Below are positions 56,141 through 64,000 of a stretch of 64,000 nucleotides of DNA, one piece after another (the first letter of the stretch is position 1; every line of letters starts with the position of its first letter). The translations under genes were made by a program, and so were the position numbers. The stretch is from Guadua angustifolia (lineage: Eukaryota; Streptophyta; Magnoliopsida; Poales; Poaceae): assembly GCA_036346375.1 (NCBI GenBank), contig CM070511.1, positions 14,260,001 to 14,324,000 on the forward strand, in the 5' to 3' direction. The notes under the pieces were generated by a model. The model was not told the origin of the DNA, made no database searches, and saw only the letters and a program-made list of their open reading frames with translations.

Positions 56141-58383
56141 ATGGCTCCGCCGCTCCCCCCCTCAGTTATGGATGAGTCCAAGCTAGGGAATATTCTTCCT
56201 TGGCCCCTGAAGGGGCCCTCCGCCTTAGGGCGGGCACCGTCGCGCCAAAATGCAACCTAGGGGAGGTGATCACTTTCGTCTTGGCGCTGGCGGCGGGCCT
56301 GATGCCGCCCTACTCCGAGTTCTTCCTCACTGTTCTCCACTTCTACGAGATCCACCATCTTCATCTCACCCCCAACTCCATCCTCGCCCTTCCATCTTCG
56401 CACACCTTTGCGAAATGTTTGTGGGGGTGATGCCAAACCTTCCCCTCTTCCGGTACTTCTATACTCTCTGCGGCCTCACCGACGGTGGGGTTGTGGGGAG
56501 TTGCCATTTTCGCCTCTATGATGGCTTGGCCTCCTGCTACATCCTCCTCCAGATAAGGAGCACCTAGAAGATGTGGCAGAACGAGTGGATGTACATCGTT
56601 GACGACAGCGGGCTCAACATCTTGGAGCTGCCGACCGTGCCAGCAGCAACCATCGACAACTGGGGTTCCCCCGTCAAGGAGACGGTGGAACTCTGGTCCA
56701 TGGTGGCCCGCATCGACCAGTTGTGGGCCTCCAAACTGACTGAGGCGCTGGTCGTCGGGGACTTCATGACCCGGTGGATCAGCCCCCTACGACTTTGCGT
56801 CAGGCTAACCTGGCAGTATACCGACGATGACGACGTGACCCGCATGTACCCCAGCCGTAAGTCTTCGTCAATTTTTTGCTTGCCTCACCTTTGTGGTCAC
56901 CAACAGCTAATTGATGTCTTGTGCTCTTTGCCAGGAGCTGGGAACTTGAGCACCGCCTCAGTCGAGGCCTGGATGACCGGGTTGCTCCCACAGATGCCTA
57001 GTAGCCTGGTCTGCCTAACCGAAACCCAGCCGCTTTGCCAACTGCTGTCGGCGGAGCAGCTTGCAATCATCACAAGCTTCCTTCGATGGACTCCAACGGG
57101 AGGGCTGCAATACCACACCGGGGCCCCCTGACGATCAGGGGGAGTCCGGTTCGTGCTGATGACCGGGCGTAGGGAAATGGTCGGCCACCGCCGACGCTTC
57201 GGGCCCGGACCTGAAGAGACCCTATGCCGTGGGCACCTCTTCTGCTCCCAGCCCTTCCGTGTCGTCGAGCACGGCAGGGGTTGGGTCTTCTGGTGGCGCC
57301 CTCATGCCTTCTGCCAGGAAGGACGTTGAGGTGCCACCGCCGTCGTCACGCCTTCTGCCAGGAAGGACGTTGCGGTGCCACCGCCGTCGCCTCCGCCTCC
57401 GGCACCAACACCGGTGGCAGTGGCGGTGCCGGTACCGACGGTGCAAGGCGCTGGGCCCAAGAGTGGGCTAGCGCTTTGCACTTCTTCCATCCGCTTCGGG
57501 GGCACTTCTTCCACGTAAGTTTGTTCTCTTCTTTTCTTGGTGTATTTTTCCGTTTGCTGGAGCTAACTCTCCTTCTCAATGTCTTTAGAACGGACCCTCA
57601 CGGTGGTGCAGGTGGTCGAACGACCACACCATCTGCCGCCACCGGTCCTTGCCCCATTCTCTTTCACCTGCCTTGATCATTGGGCGGACAAGCTGCTCAC
57701 ACCGGGGTGGTCGCCTCCTACTTGGCCACTTCATCTGCTCCCTCCGTGCTCGCCACCCAGCTCGCCTGCTTGGCAACCGAGTTAGTCACGGTGACCTCCC
57801 TTCACGACAAGCAGATGATGTCGTTGCGGGAGGAGTTGGCGTCGGCGAAGGCGGAGAAGAAGCTGCTGGTGGCCCGAGCCGAAGCCGCCGAGGCATGAGC
57901 GAAGGGCGCTGTGGAGAAATGTGACACGTTGCGCGCGGAAACGGGCCGCAATCTGCGCAACCTTGTCACCATGCTCCACCCCGCGTTTAGGCGCATGGTC
58001 AGTAGCTTGCAGCCGCTGGGAGTGACGGTGAACGGCCATCTGGAGGAGTCAGCGGTGCACTACGCTCACAGCATCATCCTTGTCGCTGAAGCCCTTGCCG
58101 GCCTCCCTACCACCTTGGCGGACCGCTCCGCCCAGGAGGGGCGGGAAGTCGCGGTCGCCACAGCGGCCTTCGTCTTGATGTGATGCGCCCGCCGCGATGA
58201 CTCCTTCGACCCCCAGGTGACTGTCACCGGGGTGGAGTGTGACACCGCCCAGGCGCCGACGTGGGTGCGCGAGGCAGTGGAGCATGTAGCCGGGCTGATG
58301 GAGATGGTGCCTTCACCCGCCGCCGAAGCAGAGGAAGAAACCAGGGAGGATGCTGACAATATTAAGGTCGCCGATGATTAGTC
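56141..58383 (+). pseudogene. Gypsy B accessory gene (Transposase_28-type), two introns
   Basis: The gene runs against pol. After ATG 56141 (MAPPLPPSVMDESKLGNIL) a frameshift near 56215 leads to GEVITFVLALAAGLMPPYSE and then LHLTPNSILAL; another near 56390 leads to MFVGVMPNLPLFRYFYTL and GSCHFRLYDGLAS. This is the 'putative gypsy type transposon' domain (Pfam PF04195). From 56571 it reads MWQNEWMYIVDDSGLNI to DDDDVTRMYPS. Intron 1 is 56857-56934 (GTAAGT ... TTTGCCAG) and joins in frame to AGNLSTASVEAWMTG. Intron 2 is 57515-57588 (GTAAGT ... TCTTTAG). The C-terminus is a coiled coil (MMSLREELASAKAEKKLLVA) then LVTMLHPAFRRMVSSLQPLG and an acidic end at TAG 58379-58381. Function is unknown; Tat elements carry it in antisense. 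Confidence 0.8.
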
Positions 58384-58740
58384 CAGGCGACTGCCTTTGC
58401 TGTCCTTCTTCTTATTTTTTTTGTGTAGCATGTACATAGGCCTTTTGGCCATTATGAATGAAAATATTTTGCTTTTACCTGTTGCCGGTTTTTACCTGTT
58501 GTCTTGCGTGTGCTTACTCGTGATTGGTTTGATCCAGTGCCGGGCGACCAGCCAACGAGAATTTTGCATGGACCCTTTGGGTGACCAGGTGGATCGACAT
58601 TCAGGAGTCTTTTCTGCAATCACATAGAACCGCTCCAAATACGAACCAAGGTTAAACCGCGCTTATTTGAAAATAAACAGGCAAACAGGCACACAAAGCC
58701 CAAGTCCTTGCCATTGAGTGCGCAGGAAGTGCATACTAGG

Positions 58741-59640
58741 TTGTCATTTTCCTGTCACCATTCAGAGCTTAATCCCTTGTACTTTACCGGGACTAGACCA
58801 GAGAACTGTGAGGCTAGGGAGCAGGTCGCGTAGTGGCGGGGCAAATGGTGAGCGGAACTCTACCGCGAAGCACCACGGTGGGTGGAACATGGCCGCAGTG
58901 CACCTCGGCCACACGTACCTGCTAGGCGCCCGTCTGGGCACAGCACAGAAGCTGGGAGTCCACGATATTACCAAGGGACCCTTGCCATCCTTTTGTACCA
59001 GACCAAAGAACTGCGGGGCTAGGGAGCAGGTCACATAGAGGTGGGGTGAATGGTGAGCGGAACTCGGCCGCAAAGCACCACAGTGGGCGGAACATGGCCG
59101 CAGCACGCCTCGGCCACACATACCTGCTAGGCGCTTGTCCGAGCTCGGCGCAGAAACTAGGGGTTTAAAGGGGTTGCCAAGGGGCTATCAGGTTACTGGT
59201 ACTTATGAAAACCAAGCATGGCACAAACCCTATAGGCCTAAGCAAGTTGAATAGATCAAAATGATAATCAACTGCATACTGAGCATGTGGGATGCTAGGG
59301 ATCAGCTAGGGAGAGTGCAATGACCTGCTAGCTAACCCAGGGAAAGGCCACGGAAGACTTACAGCATGCCGGAGATTGCTCACCGAGTTGTCATCTCCCG
59401 TTGCCATCTGGGACTTATGCCCTTGCCATCTTTATGAGACCAAGCTAGAGAGCTGCGGAGTGAGGGAGCAGGTCGCTAGAGGCAGGGCAAATGGTGAGCG
59501 GAACTTGGCCGCGAAGCACCATGGTGGGCGGAGCATAGCCGCAGCGCACCAGGCCACACACACACCTACTAGGCGCTTGTTCGGGCCAAGCGCAGGAGCT
59601 GGGGGTCCATGTTATGGTCAAGGAGCTACCGAGATATAGG
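58741..59640. repeat. Three-copy tandem repeat, unit about 200-250 bp
   Basis: Copies at about 58743-58976, 58977-59178 and 59383-59636 share AGGGAGCAGGTCGC, AATGGTGAGCGGAAC, CGAAGCACCA(C/T)GGTGGG and CCTACTAGGCGC-like phrases. They occupy the space between the ends of the accessory gene and integrase, the same position as the repeats at 25080-25700 in gypsy A, although the sequence differs. Confidence 0.85.
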
Positions 59641-59689
59641 CATGCATGACACCCGTGTAAGGCGAGTTCAGGGGTAGAACTTTCGCAGT

Positions 59690-60811
59690 ACTTCTATATT
59701 CTAGGAGTTTACTAGCTCCCGACTGTCTTCTACGGCTAATCGAACCACCCTGGGCCGTGAGACAGAGACCACCTTCAAGGGGCCTTCCCAGCGGGGGGAC
59801 AGTTTGTCGCGGCCCGCCTACAGCGGAATTCAGCGTAAGACGAGATCGCCTACCGCTAGTGTCCTCTCATGAACCCAGGTGGCGTGGTAGCGCCGAGACT
59901 TTTTGGTGCCGGCAGCACGGCGTCGCCGATCTCTCGATTTCCTCCAGGAAGTTGACGTCGTCTTGACGTCGGTCCTCCTGGTCTTCTTCGTTGAAGGCCG
60001 TCACATGCGGCGAGCCCAAGGAGAGCTCGGAGGGTAGTACCGCTTTGGCGCCGTAGACCAGGAAGAACGGGGTCTCCCCAATCGCACGACTGGGTGTGGT
60101 TCCGAGAGACCACAACACTGTTGGAAGCTCTTCTGCCTAGCGTGCTCCGCGCTTGCGGAGCCTGTCGAATGCCCTAGTCTTGAGACCCCTTAGGACCAGC
60201 GCGTTGGTGCGCTCAGCTTGTCCGTTGCTTCGTGGATGGGCCACGGAGGCAAAATACACCTTGGTGCCCATCTCTTCGCAGAAGTCCAGGAACGCTTCAC
60301 TGGTGAATTGGGTGCCATTGTCGATGATGATATGGTTGGCAACTCCAAAGCGAGTGAAGATTCCATGCATGAACCTGATAGCAGCAGAGGCCGTAATGGC
60401 GCGCACTGCTTCGGCTTTGACCCATTTGGTGAACTTGTCGGTGGTGACAAACAAGTGGGTGAAGCCCCCTGTGGCCCGCCGGAACGGACCTAGAATATCC
60501 AGCCCCCAGACCGTGAACGGCCATGAGAGTGAGATAGTTTGCAGAGCTTGGGCCAGAAGTTAGGTCTGCTTGGCGTGGAATTGGCATGCCTCGCAACTCC
60601 TTACTAGCTCGCAAGCATCCTGGAGTGCAGTAGGCCAATAGAATCCCTGGCAGTAAGCTTTACTGACCAGTGTCCGACTGGACATATGTCTCTCGCACAT
60701 GCCCCCATGGATATCAAAGAGCAGCTTGATGCCTGCTTCCCAAGTGATGCACCGGAACCGACCCGTCATTGGCCTCGCTGGAGACCGAGGTGACAATAGA
60801 CTGTCGGGCAC
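59690..60811 (-). pseudogene. Gypsy B integrase
   Basis: Minus-strand reading: zinc-binding region at 60700-60560 (MSSRTLVSKAYCQGFYWPTA, ELVRSCEACQFHAKQ). The DDE core at 60454-60137 has MFVTTDKFTKWVKAEAVRAI (first Asp), FGVANHIIIDNGTQFTSEAF (second Asp) and ASVAHPRSNGQAERTNALVL (Glu). It continues with FLVYGAKAVLPSELSLGSPH (60100) and a C-terminal module (SPRWEGPLKVV-like) to about 59690. One frame change near 60540 and another near 60130 break it. All three catalytic residues are present. The upstream half of pol is deleted. Confidence 0.9.
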
Positions 60812-61232
60812 TAGCTAGCATCTCGTCCTTTCCTTGTCTTCTTGGCTTGCCCGGACTCCATCTCCAATCATCTTCCGGTGATCTCCCGACCATCTGGACC
60901 TCTGACGCTCCTCGCCTAGTCCCGGTCATCCTCCGCCTCACCATGACCTAGCACCGTCGCCTTGCAACCATCAAAGACAAGGAAAGACCTTTCACATAGC
61001 AAGGCCCACACATATATTCAATGATTATCCCAAAATTATTAATCAATCATAATTTCTCTGAAAGGTCTGGTGCTACCACCCCCAGGCCGGTAGCACTGGG
61101 AAAAGCAACCAACACTCAAATTGCTTCAATTTGAAGATCCAATTCAAATCAAACTCAATTTCAAATCAACCCAATCTCAAATCTTGTCAATTACTCATCA
61201 CACCCAAGGATAGACCTCCACATGGTCTTTCA
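60811..61232 (-). repeat. Copia 5' LTR remnant
   Basis: Matches 33170-33597 with roughly 5% differences by eye and ends with the same TGGTCTTTCA, followed by the duplication GAGTG. Only the first quarter (U3 side, minus strand) of the 1.65-kb LTR remains; the rest was lost at the junction with gypsy B. Confidence 0.88.
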
Positions 61233-61237
61233 GAGTG
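61233..61237. repeat. Copia target-site duplication GAGTG, right copy
   Basis: Pairs with 31938-31942 (see there). Sequence after it continues gypsy A. Confidence 0.85.
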
Positions 61238-62091
61238 CACTAGACATTTGCATCAGGGGTACTGAAGATGCCATTGTTATGGCTCTGATGGGATGCTGCT
61301 CCTAGGACGCGACCGGGCCCACCATTGTGGTCACGCTGCCGAAGAGTCTGTTGTCCCATGAAATTTGGCACCCATGGGTGGGGCATCATTGGATTATTTA
61401 GATCGAGTTGCCTCGACAGGTTGACCATAATCCCGGCTGTGGCTGCAGCGGTTAGGTCTCGGCGATGATCTGCAGTGTTGAGAGCGACAGTGTTTATGGA
61501 CGCTTGTGTTGCAATTGTCACCACTACAAGATCTTAAGGCGTGCACGGGAGTATTTGGTGTCCCTAACCATTTGTGGTTTCTGTCCCTGGGTCCCTTTCT
61601 TGGGAACTTCTGGTAGCAACATCATTGTTGGCTCTGGCCATGGACACGCATTGATCTGTTTCGCTACTGCTCTGACTGCTAAAGCCGTCACCATTGCTGT
61701 CACTTTTCATCTCGACGTACTTGAGGACGCTAGGCTCCATAGGGTTGAAGTCTGTGAAGCACACCTCTCGGCATGGTTCCTAGGAGCTGGACTAGGTGAA
61801 GCCGATGTGCTCAAGATCTCCAGTCAGCCCCCATTGGTAAAGCATGGTTCTAAAGGCAATCTCAGATTTGACTACTGCAGCTTGGTTGATGGAAACTATC
61901 GAGCTGAAGTCATCGCAGGGGTCGACGTTGGGGACTGTGACATGAATGCGTACCGAAAACATGTCTGATCTGCAAAAATAGCTGAAGGCCCCTACCAGGT
62001 GTGTCAATTGTCGAAGGTTAGAAATCAACAATAAACTTATATCTTTGGGTTCCTTTGAATTTAGCAGAGTCAGGCACGAAAATGGGGGCAC
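61238..62091 (-). pseudogene. Gypsy A gag N-terminal part
   Basis: Minus-strand pieces: SINQAAVVKSEIAFRTMLYQWG with LTGDLEHIGF (about 61910-61795), VCFTDFNPMEPSVLKYVEMK and FSSQSSSETDQCVSMARAN (61764-61600), then NTADHRRDLTAAATAGIMVN and LDLNNPMMPHPWVPNFMGQQ (61480-61360). These lie upstream of the gag core at 31490 once the copia insertion is removed, on the same strand. Stops near 61560 and 61790 split the gene. I assign it by position; I do not recognise a named domain here. Confidence 0.6.
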
Positions 62092-62272
62092 ACGATGTAG
62101 ACAGGTTCGGGCCTCCGTGTGGAGTAATACCTTACCCCTGTATGGATGATGTTTGAAGTTGATGAACAGAGTACAGAGTAGGATGCCTAGCTCTAATTAC
62201 AATGGAGATTGAACTTGGGGATGGCTAAACTATGGCTAAAGATTGGACAAAGTGCAGTTCGTCAACTCTTGG
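62092..62272 (-). repeat. Gypsy A 5' LTR fragment
   Basis: Minus-strand sequence includes CCATACAGGGGTAAGGTATT, then ACTCCACACGGAGGCCCGAACCTGTCTAC in the order usual for the R/U5 of grass Tat-type LTRs. The upstream part is cut by a new repeat starting at 62273. Confidence 0.6.
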
Positions 62273-64000
62273 TGTAACACCCCGGCACCAAACGTGCCCT
62301 GAATGTTACCACAAATAAACACTAATATTTAGCAACCAACCTAGAAAGGAACTGCACAACTAGAAAAAATTTGCCATGACCTTTCCTTAAAGGTGGAGTG
62401 GCAAGCAACCACAACAATAATAATCACGAGCATAAATAACTTCTAAAGATACATCTAGTAGTAAATTTCAACAACAACCACATAGAACACGACTTAAGCT
62501 CAGCACAATATAAAGATTAATGAGAACCTACAAACTCTTAAACAATAAACCCAGTAGCTCACTCTCTCAGGGCTCCTCTAAATAATGATTCAATATTGAG
62601 CTACCAAGTTAAGCAATAAGATGAAGTCTCTCCAAGTTATTAATCAAGATGGATGTGAAAATGAGTGATCGCGACGCTAAGTCCCATCCTGGCAAGTCAT
62701 CCTCAGAATACCTAAAATAATAACAAACAACAAGCGTGAGTTCATAAAACTCAGTCAAGTACATCAAAGAACAATATCATAACCATTTAACACATTTAAA
62801 ACAATAACATAACGATATTCCTTATTTAAATTCAGCAAGCACATAAAATAGTAATACCATAACCATTTCTTAAATTCAACTCAATTGATCATCTTTAGGG
62901 GAGTCCACAACTCAACGTCTTAATCCTTCTTCACACAACTCATCAATTAACATTAGCAATGCTTATGCAATACAATATGCGTTTATGCTCAAATGCACCT
63001 TTTCATCACTTATACCGGTATGTCTCGAGTGCACACCCATCGGTGTTGCACCCTCTCATTCCCTTCCATCCCTCTGGAGGGGCCTACTCTTAGGGACGCA
63101 CTCCCATCCATCCCCGTGGATGGGACTACGTGTTAGGACTTCTCAGGAGCTTTCTGGATTAGTCATATGTCCCCATATAACTTTCTCACCGACCTGGCTC
63201 GACAATCTTATGCATGATATGAATGTAAAACATGCAACCAAATAACTCACTTTAAAAGAAACACATAAGTACTCACTTTAAACAAAACCACATAAGAACT
63301 CACTTTAAAAAGGGTGCCACACACATACTTACTTTTCATTTGCCCACTTTCATCCTTACCAAATGATCATTTGCCACATGATCCCATTCTCATCATCATA
63401 GGTATGGAGCACAATCCATACCCACATTTGCATTTAATCCATAGAAAGCATTATGATAACAAATATAGTATTGTGGTAACAACACGACGGCGTCAATAAT
63501 TCTCATATACACAATCACTAGAAAGCGACTTAATCATTTAAACCAAGCCCATGTCAACCTCATTCAGTCGAACAACACACTTGCCATAAATCAACCTTAC
63601 AAAAAACCCATTCTCAACTGGAATTCATATAAATTAGCAGAGCAACAAATAAAGTAAACAACATCACATATCAACACACAAACCATCCTCAAAAACACAA
63701 TGTACTTGCTTCTTTACCACATGAAGCGGTGTGGCGTGAACATGAGGCCACAACCAAGTCATCTCCTACAGATAATATAAGGAGGTATTCATCTCAGATG
63801 AAATCATGCAGTGATAATTTGATCAACCAAAAACAACACTCCCCCATCCACACGACACCCGATTGCCAACCCTTCTAATTGACGGGACAAACCCACCCCT
63901 TGCTATCCCGACGGTCCAATAACCCTAACATTAAGCTCCTAAGCCCAAATTAAGATTGCCCCATACTGAAAACATGTTATACAAGAACACCCATAATTTC
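62273..64000. mobile_element. LTR-type repeat running off the window
   Basis: Begins TGTAACACCCCGGCACC, the usual start of a group of long gypsy LTRs in grasses, and continues for 1.7 kb without coding potential. Phrases such as CATTTAAAACAATAACATAA and CACTTTAAA(A/C)AAAACACATAAG(A/T)ACTCACTTT recur. Orientation and the other end cannot be decided from this window. Confidence 0.55.

Larger units (their letters stand above)
55703..60810 (-). mobile_element. Gypsy B: Tat-type gypsy, 3' half only
   Basis: Contains a probable 3' LTR/leader (55706-56140; TG start after TAGTA), a spliced plus-strand accessory gene (56141-58383), tandem repeats (58741-59640) and a minus-strand integrase (60811-59690). 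RT, RNase H, protease, gag and the 5' LTR are missing because the sequence changes at about 60811 to a copia LTR. It lies in the truncated chromovirus 5' LTR, so it probably inserted there and was later cut by a deletion. Confidence 0.8.
31943..61232 (-). mobile_element. Sirevirus-type Ty1/copia element, split by nested insertions
   Basis: The outer ends TGAAGG...TCTTTCA are flanked by GAGTG on both sides. On the minus strand the order is 5' LTR remnant (60811-61232), a large deletion with younger elements, integrase C-terminus through RNase H (37465-35298), a long spacer with several polypurine tracts (35297-33598), and the 3' LTR (33597-31943). Integrase before RT marks Ty1/copia. Long spacer, multiple polypurine tracts and YVDDIIFG-like RT point to the Sirevirus group. 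The gag gene, protease and most of integrase are absent. Confidence 0.85.

Noticed and set aside
57222..57785. Several overlapping Arg-, Pro- and Gly-rich frames on both strands
   Set aside because: GC-rich low-complexity part of the gypsy B accessory gene; only the plus-strand frame that fits the introns is kept.

Overview
The window is nuclear DNA of a grass (Poaceae, probably a large, repeat-rich panicoid-type genome). This is inferred from the repeat families: a grass-type L1 LINE, a Mutator-like element (MULE) carrying a plant mobile domain, Ty3/gypsy elements of Tat/Retand type with antisense genes, a Sirevirus-type Ty1/copia element and a chromodomain gypsy. No bacterial, organellar, rRNA, tRNA or CRISPR features were found. 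Only one host gene is recognisable, the 3' end of a MATE (DETOXIFICATION-type) efflux transporter at 981-9512. It carries an in-frame TGA and a damaged splice site, so this copy is probably a pseudogene.

Region 1 (1-20040). An AT-rich noncoding repeat (1-930) is followed by the MATE exons. A nearly 8-kb LINE (1538-9385), bounded by a 14-bp target-site duplication, sits inside the last MATE intron. A 362-bp Helitron-like element (10317-10678) and a 9.3-kb MULE (about 10784-20037) follow. The MULE has inverted terminal regions and three decayed genes on the minus strand: an MURA-type transposase, a plant-mobile-domain gene, and a small two-exon gene of unknown function with Asp-rich repeats.

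Region 2 (20040-23830) is gene-poor. It holds AT-rich repeats, small MITE-like palindromes and unassigned sequence.

Region 3 (23830-62272) is a stack of nested retrotransposons that can be read as layers. The outer layer is a minus-strand Tat-type gypsy ('gypsy A': plus-strand accessory genes 23830-26575, pol/gag 26650-31937, 5' end resuming at 61238-62272). A minus-strand Sirevirus-type copia (31943-61232) inserted into its gag region, shown by the 5-bp duplication GAGTG on both sides. A chromodomain gypsy (37466-55702, LTR about 4.4 kb) inserted into the copia integrase. Two more gypsy elements then entered the 5' LTR of the chromovirus. One is a plus-strand element without pol (47618-54481, duplication CCCAA). 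The other is a second Tat-type element ('gypsy B', about 55703-60810), with a spliced plus-strand accessory gene facing a minus-strand integrase. A large deletion must have removed the 5' half of gypsy B, the rest of the chromovirus LTR, the copia 5' half and most of the copia 5' LTR, because all meet at one junction near 60811.

Region 4 (62273-64000) is the start of another LTR-type repeat that runs off the window.

Almost every coding region is broken by stops or frameshifts, so none of the elements looks autonomous now. The points most worth a second look are the three-gene MULE, the convergent spliced genes of the Tat elements, and the pol-less gypsy that carries a second copy of its LTR end plus primer-binding site.
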